The notes beneath the pieces were generated by a model. That model saw only the letters and a list, made by a program, of their open reading frames with translations, did not search any database and was not told the DNA's origin. A stretch of 64,000 bases of DNA, taken from assembly GCF_009932375.1 (NCBI RefSeq), contig NZ_BLJG01000038.1:1-64000 (forward strand), written 5' to 3'. Within the stretch, counting starts at the first letter, position 1, and each line of letters begins with the position of its first letter. This document shows positions 1 to 8,644 of the stretch, piece after piece. This stretch comes from Pseudomonas juntendi. Its GTDB lineage: Bacteria > Pseudomonadota > Gammaproteobacteria > Pseudomonadales > Pseudomonadaceae. A program made the position numbers and the translations under genes.

Positions 1-903
1 ACTATCCTGACGCGGCGGGATACCATTGCCCCGCTGATGTCAGCTCGTGTGCTGCGCGACAAGCATGCCACAGCGCTCGACAAGCTGATCGCCGTTATCG
101 AGCGCTGTCTGGTGGAAAACGCCAGTTGTTTCGAGGATGGCAAGATCACCTTGTTGGAAGAGATCGACAAGCTCGCCATCAATATTCAGGCCGTGCGCCA
201 GAAGGATGCCTTGATTGCGGAGGTGCGTAGCGCGGACTTCTGGCTCAACGCCAATGTGGGCAAGCTGGAACGAGCTCGGCAGGAGCTGCGTGGCATCATG
301 AAATATCGCAAGTCCGGTGAGGGAGTGCTCTACAGCACGCCGGGCACTCGCACCGCCGATGGCGGCGTGCAGGTGGCTGAACGTCAGATCAAGATTCCAG
401 GGGCCAACGAGGCCATGATCTACCGGCACCGCCTCAAGGACATCCTCGATGGCATGCTGGCTGCCAACCCGACCCTGCAGAAAATCCACAAGGGCGAGCC
501 TATTGCCGAGCAGGAGCTGAACACGCTCACCTCGACCATCCTCACCACTCACCCAGGCATCAGCCTGCAAGTGCTGAACGAGTTCTATGGCCGCACTGCC
601 AGCGAGCTGCAATTGACTGTGCGCGAGCTGATAGGCCTGGATGTACAGGCCATTGAGCAGCATTTTGCCCAGTTCCTGCATACCCATCCCAGCCTCACGG
701 CCCAGCAGGTGCGCTTCATGAACCTGCTGAAAAGCTACATTGCCCAGCACGGCAGCATCGTCATCGAAAAGCTCTACGACGCACCGTTTTCCAGCATTTC
801 CCACGAAGGCATCGACGGTGTGTTTGCCCCCGCTGATGTGGGCGTGCTAGTGGCCGTGCTCAAGCCCTTCTTGCGCGGGGACAACTCGCCTACCAGTCAC
901 TAG
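1..903 (+). CDS. hsdR: Type I restriction enzyme R subunit, C-terminal part (cut by window edge)
   Basis: The reading frame is open from base 1 and ends at 903, so only the last 300 or so residues of HsdR are present. They are largely helical and match the C-terminal region of EcoEI-type R subunits, with the recognisable stretch LTAQQVRFMNLLKSYI and, near the end, YDAPFSSISHEGIDGVF. In this family the C-terminal domain docks the motor/nuclease subunit onto the HsdM-HsdS methylase. The nuclease and helicase motifs would lie left of the window. The gene is followed, 8 bases on, by rmuC and then hsdM and hsdS in the same direction, so it is the first gene of this type I locus. Family assignment is from sequence resemblance and context. 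Confidence 0.85.
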   Translation, partial: TILTRRDTIAPLMSARVLRDKHATALDKLIAVIERCLVENASCFEDGKITLLEEIDKLAINIQAVRQKDALIAEVRSADFWLNANVGKLERARQELRGIMKYRKSGEGVLYSTPGTRTADGGVQVAERQIKIPGANEAMIYRHRLKDILDGMLAANPTLQKIHKGEPIAEQELNTLTSTILTTHPGISLQVLNEFYGRTASELQLTVRELIGLDVQAIEQHFAQFLHTHPSLTAQQVRFMNLLKSYIAQHGSIVIEKLYDAPFSSISHEGIDGVFAPADVGVLVAVLKPFLRGDNSPTSH

Positions 904-911
904 GAGTGCAC

Positions 912-2762
912 ATGCAAGCCAGTCAATGGACCACCGATATCATCGTCATCACAGTTGTACTCGCACTGGCTTGCGCGTTGCTGGGTTACTTCGCGGCAGC
1001 ATTGCGTCAGGGCCGGCAACTCAGTCAGTTGGCGGCCGAGCTTGAGCATGCCCAACTGGCTCGAACGACAGCATTGGCCGACAGCGTTGCGTTGAGTGAG
1101 CGGCTCAAGGCCGCAGAAGCACGAGGGCATGAGCTCCAGGTCGCCGAGAGCACACTGAATACCAAGCTGCAGGGCGCGTTGGACAGCGTGACGCGGCTGA
1201 CTCAGGAACAGCAGGAAGCCAAGGGTCGTTATGCCAACCTGGAGGCCAAGCTGGAGCAGTCTGCCAAACAACATCATGAAGCGGTCATTCAGCACGAAAC
1301 GGCGTTGACTGAAATCCGGAGCCTTAAAGCGAAAGTTGAGGACTACCAGGGTCGTCTGGAGCAGGCTAATACCTTACTTCTACAAGAGCGAGAATCGGTC
1401 AGTGGTCTCAAGTCAGCACTGGCCGAAGAGGGCAAAAAAGCCAAAGGCTTTGAGGCTGCCAACACGGATGCTCGGGCACAGCTGGCAGAGCTGAAGGAGC
1501 AGATGAAGACCGCAGGCGATAAGGTTGAAACACTGCAAGGCCACCTGTCAGAGATCAAGCGCCAAGAAACCAAGCTTAGGGCCGAACTGGATGAGCGCGA
1601 GGCCAGCCATGCCCGTGAGCTCGCCAACTTCGAACGGCAGAAAGCCAGCTTAAGCGAGCAATTCAAGCTGCTGTCTAACGAGATTCTCGAGGCGAAAACC
1701 CAGTCGCTGCAGGAAAGCAGCAAGCTCAGCCTGAGTGCCGTGATGACGCCGTTTCAGCAGTCCATCGACACCTTCAAGCGTGAAGTGCAGGAGATCCACC
1801 ACCGCGAAACCACCCAGCAAGGTGAGCTGCGTAAAGAGCTAGAGCAGCTGAAAACGCTGAATCAGCAGATCACCACCGAAGCCCATGAGCTGTCCACCGC
1901 GCTGCGTGGCCAAAAGAAGCTGCAGGGTAACTGGGGCGAACTGGTGTTGGAGAACGTACTCGACCGCTCAGGCCTGCAGTTGGGCAAGGACTATCTGCGC
2001 GAAGTCAGCATCACTACGGAGGAGGGGCGCCAGCGCCCCGACGCCGTGGTGTACCTGCCTCAGAGCAGGCACCTGATCATCGACGCAAAGGTTTCGCTTA
2101 ACGCCTATACCCGCTATGTGAACGCAGAAGACGATTTAGAGCGTAAGCAGGCCCTAAAAGAGCATGTGCAGGCCGTGGCCAGCCGCATCAAGGAACTGGC
2201 TGACCGCGACTATTACAAGCTGCCGGGGCTTAATTCTCCGGACATGGTATTCATGTTCATCCCCATTGAATCGGCCTTCGTCGAAGCGCTTAAGGCAGAC
2301 GGAACCCTGTTCCAGCAGGCCATCGAGAACAACGTGCTGGTGGCCACACCTACCACGCTGCTCACCAGCCTTAACATCGTGCGCCAGCTCTGGCGCTATG
2401 AGGACCAGAACAAGCACACCGCTGCGCTGGCCAGTCGGGCAGAGGGCGTGTTCAAAAAGCTCAACACCTTCCTGGCCAGCTTTGAGAAAATCAAAAAGGG
2501 CTTGGAAAACGCCACCGAAGCTTATGTTAGGGCCGAAGGCCAACTGGTCAGCGGCAAGGGCAATCTGGTCAAACAGGTGGGCGAATTCAAGAACCTGGCG
2601 CCTGCCATTAAAGCCCAGTTACCTGCCTATTTCTCCGACAAAGCTGCGCTGGAAATCGACTTTATCCCTGTCGAGCAGAACATTGAGGCGCTCACTGACA
2701 GCACCGAAGATCAAGACCTGCTCGCTGAATCCGACACTGAAACCGACTACGAGAACGCCTGA
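912..2762 (+). CDS. rmuC: RmuC-family DNA recombination protein
   Basis: The protein has about 616 residues: an N-terminal membrane segment (roughly residues 6-30, IIVITVVLALACALLGYF), a long coiled coil (about 50-280), and a conserved C-terminal RmuC domain with the stretch LRGQKKLQGNWGELVLENVL and the nuclease-like DAKVSL. RmuC proteins are implicated in limiting recombination at inverted repeats. I chose ATG 912, which has GGAG five bases upstream, over GTG 906. The stop overlaps the hsdM start by one base (TGATG). The gene sits between hsdR and hsdM, an arrangement seen in other type I loci, which suggests co-transcription and a helper role there. That role is inferred. Confidence 0.88.
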   Translation: MQASQWTTDIIVITVVLALACALLGYFAAALRQGRQLSQLAAELEHAQLARTTALADSVALSERLKAAEARGHELQVAESTLNTKLQGALDSVTRLTQEQQEAKGRYANLEAKLEQSAKQHHEAVIQHETALTEIRSLKAKVEDYQGRLEQANTLLLQERESVSGLKSALAEEGKKAKGFEAANTDARAQLAELKEQMKTAGDKVETLQGHLSEIKRQETKLRAELDEREASHARELANFERQKASLSEQFKLLSNEILEAKTQSLQESSKLSLSAVMTPFQQSIDTFKREVQEIHHRETTQQGELRKELEQLKTLNQQITTEAHELSTALRGQKKLQGNWGELVLENVLDRSGLQLGKDYLREVSITTEEGRQRPDAVVYLPQSRHLIIDAKVSLNAYTRYVNAEDDLERKQALKEHVQAVASRIKELADRDYYKLPGLNSPDMVFMFIPIESAFVEALKADGTLFQQAIENNVLVATPTTLLTSLNIVRQLWRYEDQNKHTAALASRAEGVFKKLNTFLASFEKIKKGLENATEAYVRAEGQLVSGKGNLVKQVGEFKNLAPAIKAQLPAYFSDKAALEIDFIPVEQNIEALTDSTEDQDLLAESDTETDYENA

Positions 2763-4345
2763 TGCTCACCGGCAAAATTCGCACCGATATCGACAAACTC
2801 TGGGAAAAATTCTGGACTGGCGGTATCACCAACCCGCTAACTGTAATCGAACAGATCAGCTACCTGATGTTCGCCCGCATGCTCGACATGCAGGAAGAAG
2901 TGGCCGAGCGCAAGGCTAACCGTACCGGCAAGGTCTTCGACCGTCTGTTTCCCAATACACCGGAAGGCCAACTGCTGCGCTGGAAGAACTTTCGCAACCT
3001 GAGCGGGAAGGAACTACACAGCCACCTCAAGAAAAAGGTCTATCCGTTCTTCGCCCAACTCGGCAGCGCCGAAGGCGAGGGCGGTGAGCGCGAAGGCTTG
3101 GGCCATATCAGCGAGTACATGCAGGACGCCGATCTGGAGATCAAGAACGAGTCTGTACTCACCTCTGCCGTGGAGATGGTAAACGACCTGCCGCTGACCC
3201 AGAGCGACGTGAAGGGCGATATCTACGAATACCTGCTGAGTAAGCTCACCACCGCCGGCATCAACGGCCAATTCCGTACGCCGCGCCATATCATCGACGC
3301 GATGATCGAGCTAATTGCCCCGCAGCCGACCGAGGTGATCTGCGACCCGGCCTGCGGCACCGCCGGCTTCCTGGCCCGCACCATGGAATACCTCAACCGC
3401 GTGTATTCCAGCTCGGAAGGCACCTTCACCGATGAAGACGGCAACATTCATTATTCCGGTGACTTGCTCGAACCCTACCGCCAGCACCTCAACAGTCAGA
3501 TGTTCTGGGGATTCGATTTCGACACCACCATGCTGCGCGTCTCCAGCATGAACATGATGCTGCATGGCGTGAACGGCGCGAACATCCGCTACCAGGACTC
3601 CCTGAGCAAATCCATCAAGGAGCACTACCCGCGTCAAGAGCAGGACTTCTTCGACGTGGTGCTGGCCAACCCGCCGTTCAAAGGCAGCCTGGACGAAACC
3701 AACACCAACCCCGACGTACTCGGCCTGGTGAAAACCAAGAAGACCGAGCTGCTGTTCGTCGCACATATTCTGCGCTCGCTCAAGCTCGGTGGTCGTGCTG
3801 CGGTGATCGTGCCGGACGGCGTGCTATTCGGTGCATCCAAGGCCCACCAGCAACTGCGCCAGGAACTGCTCGACAAAAACCAACTGGAAGGCATCCTCAG
3901 TCTGCCCGGCGGGGTGTTCAAACCATACGCCGGCGTCAGCACCGCCATCCTTATTTTCACCAAAGGCGGCACCACCGAACGCGTTTGGTTCTATGACCTG
4001 CAGGCTGACGGCTACTCGCTGGACGACAAGCGCACTGAGCTGAAGGGCGAGGACAGCAACGACCTGCCCGATGCTATTGCCCAATGGCACAAATACCGGC
4101 AGATGATCGAAGGCAACGTCAGTGCCAATACCATCAATACTCTGTTTGGTGACAAGCGCAAAAAAGCTTTTGTTGTCCTCGCGGAAGAAGTCGCCGCCAA
4201 CAAGTACGATCTTTCCATCAACCGCTACAAGGAAGTTGAGTACCAGCAAGAGCGGTACGAAGATCCTAAAGTGATATTGCAACGGCTGAAAGGGTTGGAA
4301 CGGGAGATCCTTACGGATCTGGATGAGTTGGAGGAGATGCTGTGA
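2762..4345 (+). CDS. hsdM: Type I restriction-modification methyltransferase subunit
   Basis: This is a 527-residue N6-adenine methyltransferase subunit. The N-terminal HsdM helical domain (about 1-140) is followed by the catalytic domain, with the SAM-binding motif DPACGTAGF at residues 195-203 and the catalytic NPPF motif at 303-306. With HsdS it forms the methylase that marks host DNA; with HsdR it forms the restriction complex. Length and motif order are normal for the family. The start overlaps the rmuC stop by one base and the end overlaps the GTG of hsdS by four bases, so translation of M and S is probably coupled. Confidence 0.95.
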   Translation: MLTGKIRTDIDKLWEKFWTGGITNPLTVIEQISYLMFARMLDMQEEVAERKANRTGKVFDRLFPNTPEGQLLRWKNFRNLSGKELHSHLKKKVYPFFAQLGSAEGEGGEREGLGHISEYMQDADLEIKNESVLTSAVEMVNDLPLTQSDVKGDIYEYLLSKLTTAGINGQFRTPRHIIDAMIELIAPQPTEVICDPACGTAGFLARTMEYLNRVYSSSEGTFTDEDGNIHYSGDLLEPYRQHLNSQMFWGFDFDTTMLRVSSMNMMLHGVNGANIRYQDSLSKSIKEHYPRQEQDFFDVVLANPPFKGSLDETNTNPDVLGLVKTKKTELLFVAHILRSLKLGGRAAVIVPDGVLFGASKAHQQLRQELLDKNQLEGILSLPGGVFKPYAGVSTAILIFTKGGTTERVWFYDLQADGYSLDDKRTELKGEDSNDLPDAIAQWHKYRQMIEGNVSANTINTLFGDKRKKAFVVLAEEVAANKYDLSINRYKEVEYQQERYEDPKVILQRLKGLEREILTDLDELEEML

Positions 4346-5463
4346 GTTTTTTCCAAAATCACTCTGGTTGGCCTTTGGTGCCGCTGAAAAATGTGGCGAC
4401 TTTAAAGCGTGGATATGACCTTCCAGTTGGTGCAAGAAACGAAGGTACAGTGCCTATTTATGCAGCCAATGGACGAAGTGGTGTCCATGACGAGCTGAAA
4501 ATTAAGGGGCCAGGGGTAATCACGGGCAGGTCGGGGACAATTGGTAAGGTTCACTATTGCGAAGAAGGTTTTTGGCCGCTTAACACAGCCTTATATGTGA
4601 TGGATTTCCATGGTAACCATCCGCGCTGGGTCTATTATATGCTCTCAAGCTTTAAGCTAGAGCGGTTTTCTGAGGGGGCTGGTGTACCGACTCTAAATAG
4701 GAATCTGGTTCATGACGAGATGATCCCGCTTCCGCCCTTACACGAACAAAAGCGCATCGCTGACATCCTCGACAAGGCGGACGCCATCCGCCGCAAACGC
4801 CGGCAAGCCACCCAGCTCGCCGACGACTTCCTTCGCGCCGTGTTTCTGGACATGTTCGGCGACCCGGCGACTAATCCGAAGGGGTGGGAGGCTTTCACCC
4901 TGGCAGATGTAGTCAGAAAAGGTTCAATCATTACTTACGGTATAGTCCAAGCTGGTGAGCATGTGGATGGAGGCGTGCCATATATTAGGACAGGTGATTT
5001 CAAGGGTGGAAAGCTGGCTCGGTCAGGCTATGCATGCACGTCTGCTGACATAGCAAATAAATTTAAACGCTCTGAAGTTGGTCTGGGTGATATTGTCTAC
5101 TGTATTAGGGCGAGTGTTGGCTCTGCTGATGTTGTTCCGGATTTTCTTGTTGGCGCAAATTTAACACAGGGGACAGCAAAGATATCGCCGGCCCACGACA
5201 TGAAGGCTGAATTTTTGGTGGAACTGCTCAGAAGCGCTGCGTTCCGCTCGTGGATTGACAAGAACTCCAAAGGTGCAACCTTTAAAGAAATCACTCTGGC
5301 AAGATTAAGAGAGGCTCCAGTTTTTAAACCACCCATGTTCGAGCAGGAGGCATTCATTAGCATTAAAAAAATCGTAATGGAGCGGTTGGCGGTGAAGTTT
5401 CAAGAGGCAGATGTTCCGCTTTTTGAGTCGCTTAGCCAAAAAGCTTTTTCCGGTCAGCTGTAG
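4342..5463 (+). CDS. hsdS: Type I restriction-modification specificity subunit
   Basis: This 373-residue specificity subunit starts at GTG 4342 inside the last codons of hsdM. It has two target-recognition domains: TRD1 about residues 1-130, then a conserved helical spacer containing PLHEQKRIADILDKAD, then TRD2 about 180-330 and a short C-terminal helix. Each TRD reads one half of a bipartite target site. The two TRDs are visibly more AT-rich than the GC-rich spacer and than hsdM, which fits the known exchange of TRDs between strains. The protein is somewhat short for a two-TRD HsdS but has no visible break. The target sequence cannot be predicted from this. Confidence 0.92.
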   Translation: MSFFQNHSGWPLVPLKNVATLKRGYDLPVGARNEGTVPIYAANGRSGVHDELKIKGPGVITGRSGTIGKVHYCEEGFWPLNTALYVMDFHGNHPRWVYYMLSSFKLERFSEGAGVPTLNRNLVHDEMIPLPPLHEQKRIADILDKADAIRRKRRQATQLADDFLRAVFLDMFGDPATNPKGWEAFTLADVVRKGSIITYGIVQAGEHVDGGVPYIRTGDFKGGKLARSGYACTSADIANKFKRSEVGLGDIVYCIRASVGSADVVPDFLVGANLTQGTAKISPAHDMKAEFLVELLRSAAFRSWIDKNSKGATFKEITLARLREAPVFKPPMFEQEAFISIKKIVMERLAVKFQEADVPLFESLSQKAFSGQL

Positions 5464-5477
5464 ATAAGGAAATCTCC

Positions 5478-5672
5478 ATGCGCCTCCAGTCCGTCAAACT
5501 CATGTATTTCCGTGGGTACCGAGCCACCACTCTTGTCACCATCGACGAAGCCGTGACCGGCATCGTTGGTCGCAATGACTACGGCAAATCGACCATCCTC
5601 GAAGCCCTGGCCATCTTCTTCGAGAACGGCGACCTCAATCCATCTGCCGGGACCTGCGGAGCTGGAGCATAA
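5478..5672 (+). pseudogene. N-terminal remnant of an OLD-like ATPase/nuclease
   Basis: The 64 codons begin like an SMC/OLD-type ATPase, with the P-loop GRNDYGKST at residues 31-39 in a typical N-terminal context (LMYFRGY before, ILEALAIFFEN after). The frame then ends abruptly in a low-similarity tail and a stop. Full OLD-family ATP-dependent endonucleases run to several hundred residues with a TOPRIM nuclease domain, which is absent. It has a good ribosome site (AAGGAAA) and starts 15 bases after hsdS. I read it as the surviving 5' end of a defence-type ATPase gene whose remainder was replaced by the next gene pair. A short peptide might still be made. Confidence 0.7.
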
Positions 5673-5677
5673 AAGCC

Positions 5678-7411
5678 ATGCGCATTACGGAAATTGCCCT
5701 AACTAACTTTCGTGCATTTCAGGCTACCCAATCCATCGCGCTGGCGCCTGTGACCTTGATATTCGGCCCTAATAGCGTCGGCAAAAGCTCGGTTCTGCAG
5801 GCGCTGTTTTATCTCCAGCAGATCCTCGCAAAAGGCCACTGCGACCCACAGCGCATTGATATGTTGGGAGAAAAACACATCGGCGGCTTTGCCAGCTTGG
5901 TGAATGGCGGTGATCTGAATAAGCGCATTGTCATTAAGCTTCATGTCGCAAAAAACGACAGCATCGGGGCTAGTTACAACCAGCTGTATGAGCTGATCAA
6001 TGAGGATTTTGGCCTAACTGTCGATAGCCCAACCGCAGATGCCGCACACTTTGCTGTGGAGTTGCATCTCGCCTGGTCTAAATCAGCCGAAACCGCCTAT
6101 GTGGCGTGTTACAAGCTGTGGCTGGACGACACACTGATCGCTGAATTGAACAGTGATTCGGGGATGAAGCAGCCAGTGCTAGCCTGGCTCAATTACCAGC
6201 ATCCCGCTTTGTTGGCTGAACTGGATTTGGACGAAGCTCCGGAGCGCGAAGCCGAAGGCTTTGTGAGCTACTTGCATGAGCTGTTAAACGCTCAGCGCCC
6301 CAGTCAGCGGGTCAGTCGCCGCGAATCCTTGCATATGCCTGAAATGATCTTTGCCCATGCCGAGCTGGGTTTTGAAGGCTTTGCTGGCGCCTTACCCCTG
6401 CTAGGCAAGCGATTGGAAACCACCGTCGAACACGACGACCCGCGCATCACCACACGACTGCATGAAATTCTCTCGGATGTATTGGTAGCTCCATTAGATA
6501 ACTTGCTGACACTGCTAAATCAGAGTTTGTGCATCGGCCCGCTCCGCATGGTGCCTGATGCCATGCGCCAGCCCAATCCTTACCCCGAGCAGAAAGACTG
6601 GTACAGCGGCGCGGCTGCCTGGGATGTAGTTAGTGCGCTCAGTCGGCAGCACAAAGCACCCGCCTTGATGGCCGAGATTAACCAGTGGATGAGGCATCTC
6701 GGCCTGGGCTATTCACTGCGTGCAAAGTCGGTGGTGAGCAAGGTGGTGTATTCCGGCGGTGACGACAGTCTGGGTGATTTGCGCGCCATGCTCGATGCAC
6801 ATGGCGATAAGCTTGAAATCAGCTTCAGCGGTGCTGATGAAGAAGGCAATTCGTCAGAGCAGAAAGCACCTATAAACATAAAGAAGTTGAAAGCGCTTCT
6901 GCAGGAGCTAGCGCCTGATAGTGTTGCGCCTAAGGGTGCAGTTATTGAGCAGGTGCGCAATCAATGGGCACTCTGGGATGATACGCGGCAGTGCGACGTA
7001 GCTTTCTCTGAGGTTGGTGTGGGAATTTCACAGCTGTTTCCGCTGATTGTGGCTGCTGTTGTGGCACGTCAGGGGCTTGTGACCTGTGAGCAGCCAGAGC
7101 TGCATGTGCATCCACGAATTCAAGTTGGTATAGGTGATTTGCTCACCCAGGCCAATCGCCAATGCAGCCTCCTTATCGAGACCCATAGCGAACATCTGAT
7201 TTTGCGGATCTTGCGCCGGATTCGCGAAAGCTGTGAGGGCGATTTGCCCAATGGCCTTAAGCAACTGAAACCTGAGGATGTGTCGATTATCTACCTCGAC
7301 ACGATAGCAGGTGGGGTAAAGGCCACGCGTATAGAAATTGATCGCTATGGAGAGTTCACTAGCCGTTGGCCCAATGGCTTCTTTGCTGAGCGTGGTGAGG
7401 AGTTGTTCTGA
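5678..7411 (+). CDS. Predicted AAA ATPase, DUF3696/OLD-like
   Basis: This 577-residue ATPase has its Walker A at residues 30-37 (GPNSVGKS), directly after an N-terminal strand of the RecF/SMC kind. Near residues 445-505 it has the signature-like GVGISQLFPLIVAA, the Walker B-like CEQPELHVHP and a switch-type ETHSEHL. This layout matches the DUF3696 group of predicted ATPases, often found in defence islands. No nuclease domain is evident in the protein itself. Its stop overlaps the start of the next gene by one base (TGATG), so the two are almost certainly a unit. Function is not known; a role as an NTP-driven sensor or motor for the partner is inference. Confidence 0.8.
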   Translation: MRITEIALTNFRAFQATQSIALAPVTLIFGPNSVGKSSVLQALFYLQQILAKGHCDPQRIDMLGEKHIGGFASLVNGGDLNKRIVIKLHVAKNDSIGASYNQLYELINEDFGLTVDSPTADAAHFAVELHLAWSKSAETAYVACYKLWLDDTLIAELNSDSGMKQPVLAWLNYQHPALLAELDLDEAPEREAEGFVSYLHELLNAQRPSQRVSRRESLHMPEMIFAHAELGFEGFAGALPLLGKRLETTVEHDDPRITTRLHEILSDVLVAPLDNLLTLLNQSLCIGPLRMVPDAMRQPNPYPEQKDWYSGAAAWDVVSALSRQHKAPALMAEINQWMRHLGLGYSLRAKSVVSKVVYSGGDDSLGDLRAMLDAHGDKLEISFSGADEEGNSSEQKAPINIKKLKALLQELAPDSVAPKGAVIEQVRNQWALWDDTRQCDVAFSEVGVGISQLFPLIVAAVVARQGLVTCEQPELHVHPRIQVGIGDLLTQANRQCSLLIETHSEHLILRILRRIRESCEGDLPNGLKQLKPEDVSIIYLDTIAGGVKATRIEIDRYGEFTSRWPNGFFAERGEELF

Positions 7412-8307
7412 TGCACGCTATATTTGCAATTGAGCCGGATGCTATCAATAACTGGCAAGACTTGAAGTACGCACTGGAGAAATTCAGCTATAGCAAGGGC
7501 TTGTTGATTGCACGTTTTCCTAAGCCCTGGCCCCGTTTGGTGATTGAGGCCTGTGAGCGTCGCGGCGTGGGGGATGTGGAGCGGGCGCGTATCGTCGAGA
7601 AGCTGCGCCAAGCCCAGAACGACCGACTGGTACGCTTGGGACTGCCGTTTGATGGGGACGATTGGATCGCCAATGCCAAACAAGGTAGTGTGCGCGAGCG
7701 CCTGTCGGCAATCTTGGTGCGGGATAACCACGATGCCGAGCGATTTCATTGTCTAGCCGAGGTTGAAGAGACGCTGTTTGAAAATCGTCGTGATGTGCAG
7801 GTTAAGCGCAATGCTCAAGCATTGGCCGAGGCTGCGCGGTATGTGTTGCTGAGTTCTGATCGATTTTTTCTAGTCGACCCGTATTTTCAGGCTATGCCCA
7901 AGTGCTGCAGGGTGTTGAAGGCGATGTTTGATCTTTGTCGCCAGCAGGAGCATCGACTGGCTGAGCTGATTATCTTTACCGCAAAAAGCACGGACGACCG
8001 TCGCCTTGACCTAATTGCTGCCGATTATGAAAGGATGCTTGAAGCTCTACTGGGGCAAGGGGTTTGTATACGTATTCATCTATTATCTGATGCTGCTTTG
8101 GATCAGGACTTTCATGCACGTTATATATTCAGCCCGCGTGCTGGTTTGCGCTTTGATCGAGGTTTTGTTGAGCCCCTGGATCATGCACAGCGCGAGCACT
8201 TGACCGATGTTGTCTGCTTGGATGAGCGCCGGGTGGCTGAGCTGAGAAGTCGCTATCTGGAGTCTGACGATGGCCTGGCTAACGCAGAGTCTATTGTTCT
8301 GTCGTGA
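7411..8307 (+). CDS. Unassigned partner of the DUF3696-type ATPase
   Basis: The protein has 298 residues and I do not recognise a named family with certainty. It has a charged, helical N-terminal half. Its C-terminal half contains hydrophobic strands (YVLLSSDRFFLVDPYF, LIIFTAK) followed by HARYIFSPRAGLRFDRGF near residues 235-255. That H-x-R plus glycine pattern recalls the phospholipase-D-like fold of MIT-domain C-terminal regions, but only one such half-motif is seen. It is translationally coupled to the ATPase upstream and convergent with the small gene at 8369-8644. A nuclease- or effector-like role would fit the pairing but is only inference. Confidence 0.6.
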   Translation: MHAIFAIEPDAINNWQDLKYALEKFSYSKGLLIARFPKPWPRLVIEACERRGVGDVERARIVEKLRQAQNDRLVRLGLPFDGDDWIANAKQGSVRERLSAILVRDNHDAERFHCLAEVEETLFENRRDVQVKRNAQALAEAARYVLLSSDRFFLVDPYFQAMPKCCRVLKAMFDLCRQQEHRLAELIIFTAKSTDDRRLDLIAADYERMLEALLGQGVCIRIHLLSDAALDQDFHARYIFSPRAGLRFDRGFVEPLDHAQREHLTDVVCLDERRVAELRSRYLESDDGLANAESIVLS

Positions 8308-8355
8308 AGTGATTCCGATGTCAAGAGGGAGCTGAATTGGGGCTCTGTCCTCAGC

Positions 8356-8376
8356 ACGGCTAATCTTTTTAGCCGT
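8356..8376. terminator. Small hairpin between convergent genes
   Basis: An 8-bp inverted repeat (ACGGCTAA / TTAGCCGT, loop TCTTT) lies between the partner gene and the convergent gene at 8369-8644, overlapping the latter's stop codon. It may act as a weak terminator. There is no long T-run. Confidence 0.4.
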
Positions 8377-8644
8377 TGAATATCCATGGCTTTTCTAGGC
8401 GACGAACGAGTAATCGTGCTGTCAGAACGTAGTAATAGCGCGTTGCCTGACTTTTCGACGTAAGGTGGTATCCGAGAAACCAAGCCAAATGCTTTCTTTG
8501 CCAAGTCCAGGGTGTGGTTCGCTTCCAGCGTTTTGCTATTTCGGCTTGGATGATCCTCGCCTGTCGCACATGTCGTTGCCGGGCTGGGTGCGAGCCAGTC
8601 AGCACGCCAGCCAGGAACACCTCCATATCGAATGGCTTGCTCAT
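8369..8644 (-). CDS. Small protein accompanying an integrase-like gene
   Basis: This is a 91-residue basic, Trp/Arg-rich protein (WKRTTPWTWQRKHLAWFL). Its start overlaps the end of the integrase-like gene by four bases, typical of a coupled second gene. Other Pseudomonas mobile regions have a short gene in the same place after this type of integrase. There is no signal peptide or membrane segment. Function is unknown; a recombination accessory role is a guess from position. Confidence 0.6.
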   Translation of the reverse strand: MSKPFDMEVFLAGVLTGSHPARQRHVRQARIIQAEIAKRWKRTTPWTWQRKHLAWFLGYHLTSKSQATRYYYVLTARLLVRRLEKPWIFNG

